NCBI GenBank assembly: GCA_031551755.1 | Contig: JAVBNE010000069.1 | Span: 1 to 64,000 of the forward strand | Length of the DNA: 64,000 bases | Direction of reading: 5' to 3' | Origin: JAVBMU01 sp031551755 | Lineage (GTDB): Bacteria > Actinomycetota > Actinomycetes > Actinomycetales > Cellulomonadaceae | Part shown: positions 16,268 to 24,262 of the stretch, one piece after another | Layout of the letters: each line of letters begins with the position of its first letter | Position numbering within the stretch: the first letter of the stretch is position 1 | The notes under the pieces: model-generated | The model's database searches: none | The model's input: the letters and a program-made list of their open reading frames with translations, nothing else | Told to the model about the DNA's origin: nothing | Made by a program: the position numbers and the translations under genes

Positions 16268-17757
16268 ACGAGACTGCAGTCAGCTTTCGGAACGCCGGCA
16301 GACAGGTCGCTGCTGAGTACATGCAGGAGTCCCTCGCAGTAACGCTCAGCCTGGGCGCCGCGCTCATCTGGCTCAATAGACTAGAGGGTCCACTGCGCCT
16401 CGCGGCGATCACGCTCGCCGCGACTCTGCTCATACTGCGGCTCGCGGCTCCGCCCTACAAGTACTTCACCACCGTGTACTCAGTCGATCACCTCGGTGCC
16501 ACCATGCGACGTGGGTTGCTCATGCGTAAGACCGTAAGTGTCACGTGGAAATCGGTCACCGCAGTCAAGTCACAGTCGGCCTGGGCGCAGAAGCTTTTTG
16601 ACGTCAGCACGGTCTCTTTCTCCCAGGGTGGAGAAAACGCCGAGAAGTTGACCTTCCACGGAGTGAACCAAGCGCGCCGACGCAGTCTTGAGGCGCGTGT
16701 CATCGCAGCGGGTGTTAGTTTGTCGGCCGATGCGCAATCGGAACCAGTTCGACCCGGGAGTACATCCGAACTAAGTGGCCCGATTGGCTCAGATGATCTT
16801 CTCTACTCGATGCGTCCCTGGGATCTCGTTGTGGTCGGGTTGGTCCAAGGACAAGCGGTGATGATTGCTCCGGCCGCGTTGTTGGCCGCTCGGGAGACTC
16901 TCGATGAACTGGGACTGTCGCGCCACTTTGACGGCTTCACTGCCCAGCTCGGAGAGGTGGGTTCACTATTGTTCCTGTTAGCGGTCGGGGCACTGTTAGG
17001 GATAGTCGGAACGATCGGTCGCTTCTACCGATTTCAGATCGGCAGGCGCACCGACGGGTCGCTCGAAGTGCACTACGGCTCCCTCAATATGACGCGCCGG
17101 GTGGTCCATCCAGAATCACTCGTCGGAGTCGCCGTCCGGCAAAATGCTGCGGAGGCGCTGTTAGGTCGTGTCCGGCTGGTGCTCCTTGCCCGGGACTCAC
17201 GTGGCGGCGTGTCGAGCGATATTGCGTTTCCGTCTCTCAACGAAGCGTCGATCGCGGAGGTGCTTCAGCTCCATTTCCCTGCCTTCGCGGGATCCATTCG
17301 TTGGTCCACCACGAGCCGGGCAAGCAGAGCACTTCGTGGATTGCTTGCGACCGCGGCATTGATTGGACTAGGCGTTGGGCTCGGTCTCGTATTGGACCGC
17401 GTGCTGCCTCGGATACTGGTTCTCGGCATCGTTGTCTCAACCCTTGTGGCACTTTACTTATTCGCACGATTGCTCACAGCAAGCCTCGACTCACCGGCGG
17501 CGGGGCTACTCAGAGGGCGAACATGCCTCGGGTCCGAGCGGCAGACGGTCGTCCACGCTGACTCCGTCCATGGCTGGACTACTTTTGACGGTCCGACCGG
17601 AACACGGCAGGGTCGACACGTCTTCTCCACCGTGCACTACTTCGCAAGCCGACCGCGAAGACTGTCAGCTCTCTTCGTGCAGCAAGGAGTCCTTGATCTG
17701 CTGGTACCCGGCCGATCGTTCAGGCTGGACTCGTCCACGGTCGGCAGCTCGACCTGA
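16264..17757 (+). CDS. Multi-domain bacterial PH-domain membrane protein (YdbT-like), candidate bacteriocin immunity
   Basis: 497 aa. Three TM helix pairs alternate with bPH2-like domains. The first pair (about 20-60) is followed by YKYFTTVYSVDHLGATMRRG and TVSVTWKSVTAVKSQ. The second pair (about 195-255) is followed by FYRFQIGRRTDGSLEVHYG and HPESLVGVAVRQN. The third pair (about 360-400) is followed by a C-terminal domain with VVHADSVHGWTTF. This matches the YdbT layout. It is translationally coupled to the YdbS-like gene (16264-16267 overlap) and is the last gene of the bacteriocin unit. Immunity by membrane sequestration, or assistance to the exporter, is the known role of such proteins; here it is inferred. 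Confidence 0.78.
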   Translation: MNETAVSFRNAGRQVAAEYMQESLAVTLSLGAALIWLNRLEGPLRLAAITLAATLLILRLAAPPYKYFTTVYSVDHLGATMRRGLLMRKTVSVTWKSVTAVKSQSAWAQKLFDVSTVSFSQGGENAEKLTFHGVNQARRRSLEARVIAAGVSLSADAQSEPVRPGSTSELSGPIGSDDLLYSMRPWDLVVVGLVQGQAVMIAPAALLAARETLDELGLSRHFDGFTAQLGEVGSLLFLLAVGALLGIVGTIGRFYRFQIGRRTDGSLEVHYGSLNMTRRVVHPESLVGVAVRQNAAEALLGRVRLVLLARDSRGGVSSDIAFPSLNEASIAEVLQLHFPAFAGSIRWSTTSRASRALRGLLATAALIGLGVGLGLVLDRVLPRILVLGIVVSTLVALYLFARLLTASLDSPAAGLLRGRTCLGSERQTVVHADSVHGWTTFDGPTGTRQGRHVFSTVHYFASRPRRLSALFVQQGVLDLLVPGRSFRLDSSTVGSST

Positions 17758-17789
17758 ACGGTCCCCCGTTCAGTACCGTCCGGATCGCC

Positions 17790-18371
17790 TCAGTCGCCTG
17801 GGTACAGGTTGCGGAGCAGCACCAGCGTTGCGGCCTCGAACCGGCGACGGTCGGCGGGCGTCGGCAACGTCGCCGGGACGGCCGTGGTCAGCTGCAGGAC
17901 GCCGATCCACAGGGCGTAGCCCTGAAGCGCACCGTCCGTGGCGGCCTCGTCTGACAGCCCCATTCCACGCAGGCAGTCGGCCATGAATGTGACCCGCCGG
18001 ACGGTGGCATGCTCCACCACGTCGGCGACTGCCGGGTCGCCCATCCGCCCCAAGAGATCGGTCTCCAAGCCGGCCCAGGTCTCGTCCTCGTAGACCAGGC
18101 CGAAGAGCGTTTCGAGTCGCACCTGCGGGTCGGTGATCGGCGACAACTGTGCGATCAACCTGTCGGTGCGAGCGAGCCACGCATCGAGAACGGCGATGAG
18201 AAGCGCCGACCGATCGGCGAAGTGCCAATAGAAACTGCCCTTCGTGGCACCGAGCCGACGCGCCAACGGCTCCACCGCAACGGCGCCCAGGCCGCCCTCG
18301 GTGGCGGCCTCAAGCGCGGCGTCCACCCAATCCTGAGCTGCCAGCCGGGAGGTTGACTTGTCGGGGACCAT
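17790..18371 (-). CDS. TetR/AcrR family transcriptional regulator
   Basis: 193 aa starting with ATG 18371. The N-terminal TetR HTH (WVDAALEAATEGGLGAVAVEPLARRLGATKGSFYWHFADR, residues 15-53) is clear, followed by a helical ligand-binding domain (LIAQLSPITDPQVRLETLFGLVYED... to LRNLYPGD). It is divergent from the DUF2867 and MFS genes, with four operator repeats in the 52-base interval. It probably represses both itself and the exporter pair until a ligand binds. The ligand is unknown. Confidence 0.92.
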   Translation of the reverse strand: MVPDKSTSRLAAQDWVDAALEAATEGGLGAVAVEPLARRLGATKGSFYWHFADRSALLIAVLDAWLARTDRLIAQLSPITDPQVRLETLFGLVYEDETWAGLETDLLGRMGDPAVADVVEHATVRRVTFMADCLRGMGLSDEAATDGALQGYALWIGVLQLTTAVPATLPTPADRRRFEAATLVLLRNLYPGD

Positions 18372-18373
18372 GA

Positions 18374-18415
18374 CCGTACGCTACCGTACGGTCCGAACCA
18401 TACGGTCCCGTACGG
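18374..18415. promoter_or_regulatory. Four-repeat TetR operator
   Basis: CCGTACGC (18374), CCGTACGG (18384), CCATACGG (18398) and CCGTACGG (18408) are palindromic octamers with start spacing 10, 14 and 10 bases, so they fall as two pairs on the same DNA face. They fill the interval between the tetR ATG at 18371 and the ribosome site of the divergent gene at 18424. Two TetR dimers on each pair are plausible; binding is inferred. Confidence 0.75.
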
Positions 18416-18423
18416 AGGTCATT

Positions 18424-19404
18424 ATGGCCCTGAACATCCATCAGCGGTCCCTGCCGGTCACCTCAGCGAGGCTCGGGGAGATCCTCGAAACGCTGGCCGG
18501 CCCGGATGATGAGATCTGGCACTCCGATCTCGTCGAATCAATGATCCTCAGCGATGGGCTGAACGTCGGCTCTCAAGGGGGTCACGGACCCGTTCGGTAC
18601 CGCGTGGTCGAGCACGTACCGGGCCGGCTCGTGCGGTTCGAGTTCAAGCCGACTTTGCTCCGCGGCCACCACGCGATGGAAGTCGTCGACGAGCCCGGAG
18701 GCGAGCGGGCGACCTTGCGGCACACCATCGACGCCGAGTTGAGCCTCGCCGGCCGGGTCGTCTGGCCATTGGTCCGGCGGATTCACGACGGCGCATTGGA
18801 AGACATGCTCGACCACGTAGAGCGCTCAACTGCCGGCATTGCGCATCGGCAGCAGCCAACCGCGCGCTGGGTGCGGCGGTTCGCCGCGATGGGTCACCGG
18901 CGAGTGGTCAAGGAGGGCCCGACCGATTTCGGCCCTCTCCAGCGCAACTCCCTGGGTCGAATCGATGCGGTCGACTGCTGGGTCACTCCTCTCGCCCCGC
19001 TGGACACGACCGATCCGGTCGACTGGGCGGCCGCCGTCCTGGGCCGTCCCGTGCCCGGGGTCAGAGCCCTTATGCGGTTGCGCGATGCGCTCGTGCGGCC
19101 CTTCGGCCTCCGCACCGTGCCCTCCGATCAGCCCAAGACAGGCTTCCCGCTGCTCGCCGCATCCCCCGACGAAGCGCTACTCGGCCTCGACGACAAACAC
19201 CTGTCGTTCCGGGTCGGTATCCGAGTGGTCGAGCACCAGGCACGTGTCATCACCTCCGTGCAGATCCACAACCGCCTCGGGCGCGCCTATTGGGCGATCG
19301 TACGGTTCTTCCACCCGCGCGTCGTACGCAAGATGGTGGCGACGACGCCGGATCCGCTGCTCGGCGACGCCCGATCTCGCCTGTCTCCACATCGGCCCGG
19401 CTAG
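18424..19404 (+). CDS. DUF2867 / SRPBCC-fold protein
   Basis: 326 aa from ATG 18424, with GGAGGTCATT in front. The N-terminal 150 residues look like an SRPBCC polyketide-cyclase-type lipid-binding fold (WHSDLVESMILSDGLNVG, RYRVVEHVPGRLVRFEFKP, LRHTIDAELSLAGRVVWP). Residues 165-326 match DUF2867 (RIDAVDCWVTPLAP, KTGFPLLAASPDEALLGLDDKHLSFRVGI, YWAIVRFFHPRVV). It is under the TetR operator and 9 bases upstream of an MFS transporter gene. Biochemical function is unknown; a small-molecule binding or stress role linked to the exporter is possible. Confidence 0.8.
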   Translation: MALNIHQRSLPVTSARLGEILETLAGPDDEIWHSDLVESMILSDGLNVGSQGGHGPVRYRVVEHVPGRLVRFEFKPTLLRGHHAMEVVDEPGGERATLRHTIDAELSLAGRVVWPLVRRIHDGALEDMLDHVERSTAGIAHRQQPTARWVRRFAAMGHRRVVKEGPTDFGPLQRNSLGRIDAVDCWVTPLAPLDTTDPVDWAAAVLGRPVPGVRALMRLRDALVRPFGLRTVPSDQPKTGFPLLAASPDEALLGLDDKHLSFRVGIRVVEHQARVITSVQIHNRLGRAYWAIVRFFHPRVVRKMVATTPDPLLGDARSRLSPHRPG

Positions 19405-19413
19405 GCTGCCGGG

Positions 19414-20724
19414 GTGAACGTGCTCCGCGAACTCGCCGCCCTTCTTCGCCTGCGCGACTTCCGAAAGCTCTTCACCGTCCGGCTGGTCTCGCAATGTGGC
19501 GACGGCATGTTCCAGGTCGGCCTGGCCTCATTGCTGTTCTTCTCCCCCGAGTCGGCCGGAACCGCGGCCGCCATCGCGGGAGCGTTCGCCGTCATGCTGG
19601 CCCCCTTCACGATCGTCGGCCCCTTCGCCGGGGTATTCCTCGACCGGTGGAGCCGTCGGCAGGTGCTCGTCTGGGGCAACGCCGTCCGCGTGGTCCTCAC
19701 AGCCGCCATGGCCATTTTGATGGTCACCATGGGGGTTACGGTCTGGATCTATGTCCTGGGCCTCGCGGCCCTATCCGTGAACCGATTCCTGCTCGCCGGT
19801 CTCTCCGCGGGTCTTCCGCGGGTCGTGGACGGACCCCTGCTCCTGACAGCAAACTCCTTGACCCCCACGCTCGGCGCGGCGGCAGCGTTCGTCGGCGGTG
19901 GGATCGGGCTCGTCCTCGGGTTGTTCTTCGACCCAGGCCGAGTGCACGACTCCGTCGCGTTGGTGAGTGCCGGAGTCGTCTTCGCACTCGCCTCCGCGCT
20001 TGCCCTGCGCATGGGCCGGAGCCTCCTCGGGCCAGAGCAGGCAGCCGAAGGAGCAATCCGCAACGAGATCGTTCGGGTCGCCCGCGGCCTCGCGGTCGGC
20101 GCCCGCTACCTGGTCGCCCGGCGGACACCAGGACAGGCACTCGGGATCATGGCTATCCACCGGTTCCTGTACGGTGTCGTATTCATCGCCTCGATCCTGA
20201 TCTCACGCAACCTGCTGGCGGACCCCAGTGATAAGGACGCCGGGATCGCCAACTTCGCCGTGATCCTCGGACTGACCGCAGCGGGCGGTTTCGTGGCCTT
20301 CGTCCTGACCCCGGTACTGTCTCGGTACACCGGCCCACATGGGTGGATCGCGTTGATGCTCGGTCTCGCGGCGGCCAGCCAGCTTCTGCTTGGGACAACC
20401 CCGTCACGAACGGTGATCTTCACCGGCGCCGGACTCCTCGGCCTCGCCGCCCAGGCCACCAAGATCGCCGTGGACACGATCGTGCAGCGAGACACTGACG
20501 ACGCCTTCCGCGGACGGGCCTTTGCCTTCTACGACGTGCTCTACAACGCGGCTTTTGTCGGCGCGGCCGCGCTGGCGGCTTTCACTCTCCCCGACAACGG
20601 CTGGTCGCGGCCGGTGTTCATCGTGCTCGCGGTCGCCTACGGCACCGCTGCGGCCGTCTTCGCGCTGCGTGGCGCCCGGCAACCGACACCGGTCGCGGTC
20701 GAACACGCACCCACACCGGCCTGA
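19414..20724 (+). CDS. MFS transporter
   Basis: 436 aa with about twelve TM helices. N-terminal LRLRDFRKLFTVRLVSQCGDGMFQVG and the loop GVFLDRWSRRQVLVWGNAVRV (variant of the MFS signature between TM2 and TM3) place it near the actinobacterial MFS_3-type exporters. GTG at 19414 follows GGCTGCCGGG; the ribosome site is weak and expression is probably coupled to the DUF2867 gene 9 bases upstream. Control by the divergent TetR is likely. Export of a hydrophobic compound is inferred; the substrate is unknown. Confidence 0.88.
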   Translation: MNVLRELAALLRLRDFRKLFTVRLVSQCGDGMFQVGLASLLFFSPESAGTAAAIAGAFAVMLAPFTIVGPFAGVFLDRWSRRQVLVWGNAVRVVLTAAMAILMVTMGVTVWIYVLGLAALSVNRFLLAGLSAGLPRVVDGPLLLTANSLTPTLGAAAAFVGGGIGLVLGLFFDPGRVHDSVALVSAGVVFALASALALRMGRSLLGPEQAAEGAIRNEIVRVARGLAVGARYLVARRTPGQALGIMAIHRFLYGVVFIASILISRNLLADPSDKDAGIANFAVILGLTAAGGFVAFVLTPVLSRYTGPHGWIALMLGLAAASQLLLGTTPSRTVIFTGAGLLGLAAQATKIAVDTIVQRDTDDAFRGRAFAFYDVLYNAAFVGAAALAAFTLPDNGWSRPVFIVLAVAYGTAAAVFALRGARQPTPVAVEHAPTPA

Positions 20725-20762
20725 AAGGTCGGTCCACCCGATCAGAAGGATGTCGGCGCGAG

Positions 20763-20815
20763 CCCAAGGCCGGTGCCGACGCAGGCCCAGGCCCGTGCGG
20801 ACGCCGGCCTTCGGG
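20763..20815. terminator. Bidirectional hairpin between convergent genes
   Basis: CCCAAGGCCGG pairs with CCGGCCTTCGGG (one bulged C) around a second inner GC-rich hairpin, in the 98-base interval between the MFS gene (+) and the polysaccharide deacetylase gene (-). The position fits a shared terminator for two convergent transcripts. Confidence 0.6.
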
Positions 20816-20822
20816 TCCTCGC

Positions 20823-21905
20823 CTACTGGGTCTGGGAGAAGTGCTTCTGCCCCGCAGGCACCGGTCCACCGAAGAGTTCCGGAATCGTCACCAGTGTGTA
20901 GCCCTGAGCGCGGAGCGAGTCGACGATGCCGCCCACCGAGTCCACGCTCGTCGGGTGGATGTCGTGCATCAGGATGATGCCTCCGGGCGCGGCTCCTGCG
21001 AGCGCGCGTTGGCTGGTGATCCCGACGTTGCGGTTCTTCCAGTCCTCCGTGTCGACGCTCCACAGGATGGTCGCTGACCCGTTCGCGGTGATGCGCTCCT
21101 GCACGGAGTCATTGGTCGCTCCGTAAGGCGGGCGCACCAGCGTCGGGGTCGTGCCCGTGGCGGCCGTGATGGCATCCCGGGTGCGGGCGAGTTCCAAATC
21201 CAGTTCGGTGCTGGTCAGGCTGGGCATCGACCGGTGGTCCCACGTGTGGTTCCCCAGGATGTGACCCTCGTCGACGATCCGCTTGGCGATCTCCGGATGC
21301 GCGGCAACGTTCTCGCCGAGGGCGAAGAACGTGGCCTTCGCATCCTTGGCGGCCAGCACGTCGAGGAGTCGGTTGGTATCCGGAACCGGGCCGTCGTCGA
21401 AGGTCAACGCGATGCATTTGAGTACGGCGCAGTCAGGGGCGGCCGGTGGCTCCGGGGTCGCGGCGGCTTCGGCGGCCGCCTTCGCCTCTTCCGCACCACT
21501 CGCGACCTTCTCCACCACGCCACCGATGCCGGCAGTGGGCGTTGGTTTCTTCTCGGGGGCCACCGTCGGTTTCGCCGTGGGGGTCACCACCGGCTTCAGC
21601 GGCGCCGGGCGGGACACCTCCAGGGCAAGGAGATCAGCGAGCCGGGGTTCTGTCGAGTTCGCATCCGCAGCGACCGAAACCTGCTTCGCTGAGTTCACCA
21701 CGGGCTCCCGAGCAGCCTCACCCGTGGCGTCCGGAGCTTCCCCGGCCGCCGCAATCGCCCCGGCCATGCCGTCAGCTGCGACGACGGCGAACAGGGCAAG
21801 CGGGACCGCCAAGGCCGCCGGCCGCACCCGCATGGGCCGACGCTCGGCCCGGTGACGCGGGGCATCATCACGATGGCGGGGCTCATAGCCACGACGCTTC
21901 GCCAT
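20823..21905 (-). CDS. Polysaccharide deacetylase (NodB/CE4)
   Basis: 360 aa. A basic cytoplasmic start is followed by one signal/TM helix (ALAVPLALFAVVAADGMAGAI, residues 31-51) and an Ala/Thr/Pro-rich linker. A CE4 domain follows from about 165: TFDDGP (motif 1, catalytic Asp), HTWDH (motif 2, metal-binding His), RPPYGA (motif 3), VDTEDWK (motif 4) and LMHDIH (motif 5). It removes N-acetyl groups from cell-wall or surface glycans outside the membrane. All metal and catalytic residues are present. It lies convergent to the MFS gene and 89 bases downstream of cca. Confidence 0.93.
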   Translation of the reverse strand: MAKRRGYEPRHRDDAPRHRAERRPMRVRPAALAVPLALFAVVAADGMAGAIAAAGEAPDATGEAAREPVVNSAKQVSVAADANSTEPRLADLLALEVSRPAPLKPVVTPTAKPTVAPEKKPTPTAGIGGVVEKVASGAEEAKAAAEAAATPEPPAAPDCAVLKCIALTFDDGPVPDTNRLLDVLAAKDAKATFFALGENVAAHPEIAKRIVDEGHILGNHTWDHRSMPSLTSTELDLELARTRDAITAATGTTPTLVRPPYGATNDSVQERITANGSATILWSVDTEDWKNRNVGITSQRALAGAAPGGIILMHDIHPTSVDSVGGIVDSLRAQGYTLVTIPELFGGPVPAGQKHFSQTQ

Positions 21906-21994
21906 GATCCTCCCTCCGGTAGTTTGCGCACCATACTGACATGTGTCGCATGATCTGCGTCAAATGTCGGGGGTGATCCGGGCGTGCCGCTCTA

Positions 21995-23464
21995 CTACGA
22001 ACGCTGCGCCCACCACTGCATGAGCTGCTCCTGGGCGGCCTCCGCACCGATCGGTCCACGGTCGAGTCGCAACTCCAACAGGTAACGGTAGGCCTCTCCG
22101 ACCGTGGGGCCAGGTCCGATTCCCAACGCCGCCATGATCTGCCCGCCATCGAGTTCGGGACGTACCGCAGCCAGCTCTTCATGGGCCCGGAGGTCCGCGA
22201 TCCGACGTTCCAGGTCGTCGTAGGACTCCCGCAGACGTTGGGCCTTGCGGCGGTTACGAGTCGTGCAGTCCGCGCGGGTCAGGCGGTGTAGCCGTTCCAG
22301 GAGTGGCCCGGCATCCGTGACATAGCGGCGCACGGCCGAATCCGTCCACGCCCCCTCGCCGTAGCCGTGGAACCGTAGATGCAGCTCGACGAGCCGGGCC
22401 ACCTCTTTGATGAGGTTCTTGTCGTAACGCAAGGCACGCATCCGCTTCGCGGTGAGTTTGGCCCCCACCACCTCGTGGTGGTGGAAGCTCACCCCCCCGC
22501 CTGATTCAAACCGACGGGTCGCAGGCTTGCCGATGTCGTGCAGCAGGGCCGCCAACCGCAGCACCAGATCCGGCGCAGGAACCGCCCCCTGCGGTCCGGT
22601 CTCCTGAGCGATCGCCTGATCGAGCACGGTGAGCGAGTGCTCGTAGACATCCTTGTGCCGGTGGTGTTCATCGATCTCCAACCGCAACGCGGGCAACTCC
22701 GGCAACACGTGATCGGCCAACCCGGTGTCCACCAGCAGCTCAAGACCACGACGTGGATGCGGCGCGAGCAGGATCTTGGTGAACTCCGCCTGGACCCGTT
22801 CAGCGGAGACGATCTCGATGCGGTCGATCATCGCGACCAGGGCCGCGAGGGTGCCGCCGTCCACGTCGAAGCCGAGCTGCGCGGCGAACCGGACGGCCCG
22901 CATCATCCGTAAGGGGTCGTCGTCGAAGGACCGTTCCGGGGCGATCGGGGTGCGCAGCACCTTCCGGGCGAGGTCGCCCAACCCTCCGAAGGGGTCGACG
23001 AAAGTCAGCTCCGGCAGCCGGACGGCCATCGCGTTGACCGTGAAGTCGCGCCGTGAAAGATCACCCTCGAGGGAGTCCCCGAAGGCCACCACGGGCTTGC
23101 GGGACTCCGGGTCGTACTGATCAGACCGGTACGTGGTGACCTCCACCACGAGCTCCGGCTCATCCGCGGCCGAGAATCGCTTGGCACCGATCGTGCCGAA
23201 CTCCTTGCCGATGTCCCAGTGGGCGTCCCCCCACCGGGCCAGCAGGGCCTGGGTCTCGTCCGGCGAGGCCGAGGTCGCGAAGTCGAGGTCGTTGCTCGCC
23301 CGGTCCAGGAAGGCATCCCGCACCGGGCCACCGACGAGGGCGAACTCATGTCCAGCAGCGCGGAACAACTCACCCAACTCGAGCGCGGCAGGGGCAAGCG
23401 CGGCAAGTGCGGCGACCGCTCGACGTTGCAGATCGAGCGGTGCGGGAACCTCAGATGTGGACAC
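21995..23464 (-). CDS. cca: CCA tRNA nucleotidyltransferase
   Basis: 489 aa from GTG 23464, chosen because the further upstream start (23527) is a TTG with no homologous sequence. Head domain: VGGPVRDAFLDRASNDLDFAT with the GG and DxD metal motif; RRDFTVNAMA; RMMRAVRFAAQLGF. An HD domain follows (LLHDIGKPATRR with HH-EVVGAKL). It adds or repairs CCA at tRNA 3' ends in the cytosol. Mycobacterium calls this gene pcnA; it sits there too, divergent from a Nudix gene, with the murJ cluster following. Confidence 0.93.
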   Translation of the reverse strand: MSTSEVPAPLDLQRRAVAALAALAPAALELGELFRAAGHEFALVGGPVRDAFLDRASNDLDFATSASPDETQALLARWGDAHWDIGKEFGTIGAKRFSAADEPELVVEVTTYRSDQYDPESRKPVVAFGDSLEGDLSRRDFTVNAMAVRLPELTFVDPFGGLGDLARKVLRTPIAPERSFDDDPLRMMRAVRFAAQLGFDVDGGTLAALVAMIDRIEIVSAERVQAEFTKILLAPHPRRGLELLVDTGLADHVLPELPALRLEIDEHHRHKDVYEHSLTVLDQAIAQETGPQGAVPAPDLVLRLAALLHDIGKPATRRFESGGGVSFHHHEVVGAKLTAKRMRALRYDKNLIKEVARLVELHLRFHGYGEGAWTDSAVRRYVTDAGPLLERLHRLTRADCTTRNRRKAQRLRESYDDLERRIADLRAHEELAAVRPELDGGQIMAALGIGPGPTVGEAYRYLLELRLDRGPIGAEAAQEQLMQWWAQRS

Positions 23465-23551
23465 GAAACCCAAGCCTGCCAGACGATGCCCGGACCCGTG
23501 GAGGGCGTGGTCGACAAGAGGGCACAAGACGACGCTGAGTACAGTGAGGTC

Positions 23552-24262
23552 ATGCCGTCCCGGGCGAATCCGACGCAGCCGCTCTCAGCGGTCCCTGCGC
23601 CGCGCCCCGGATCCCGGCCCACAGCCCGGCAACCAGGCGCGCAGCCACCCGTCGTCCCGACGCCCCCCGGCGGTCACGCGCTCCAGATCAACCGGCCCGA
23701 ACCCCGCACCGTCCCGGTCGCCGTCGTCCTGCCGGTGGTGAACGAGGTCTCTGCCGGGGGCGTCATGGTTCGAATGGTCGGCGGCCGTCCACAGGTCGCG
23801 TTGATCGCTCGGCGCAACCGCGGAGGACGACTTGAATGGTGCCTGCCCAAAGGGCACCTCGAGGGGGCGGAGACTCCAGCCGAGGCCGCCGTTCGCGAGA
23901 TAGCTGAGGAGACCGGCATCCACGGCACCGTGGACTGCGCGCTCGGGCTCATCGACTATTGGTTCAGTGGCGAGGACCGTCGAATCCACAAGGTCGTGCA
24001 CCACTTCCTGCTCCGGGCCACCGGAGGCAACCTCACGGTGGACAACGATCCGGACGGCGAGGCCGAAGACGCCGCCTGGGTGGATGTCGACGACCTGGAT
24101 GACCGACTGTCCTACCCCAATGAGCGCAGGCTCGTGGGGTTGGCCCGCCAGGTTCTGGCCGGACGTCCGATGACCCCAGCCGTCATCGGCGCCCAAGGCG
24201 TGCTGACGGCACCGGTGCCCGTGGTCAGGCCTCGTCCCCGGAGCGCGACCGACGGCTCATGA
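23552..24262 (+). CDS. NUDIX hydrolase (MutT4-like)
   Basis: 236 aa from ATG 23552, preceded by GTGAGGTC. A Pro-rich N-terminal 50 residues is followed by the Nudix domain with the full box GHLEGAETPAEAAVREIAEETG (G-x5-E-x7-REUxEExGU; read with a break after GHLEGAE). Then come DYWFSGEDRRIHKVVHHFLL and a C-terminal Pro/Arg tail. The family hydrolyses nucleoside diphosphates linked to another group. The location, divergent from cca and overlapping the DUF6049 gene (24259-24262), matches mutT4 in mycobacteria. The substrate is unknown. Confidence 0.88.
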   Translation: MPSRANPTQPLSAVPAPRPGSRPTARQPGAQPPVVPTPPGGHALQINRPEPRTVPVAVVLPVVNEVSAGGVMVRMVGGRPQVALIARRNRGGRLEWCLPKGHLEGAETPAEAAVREIAEETGIHGTVDCALGLIDYWFSGEDRRIHKVVHHFLLRATGGNLTVDNDPDGEAEDAAWVDVDDLDDRLSYPNERRLVGLARQVLAGRPMTPAVIGAQGVLTAPVPVVRPRPRSATDGS

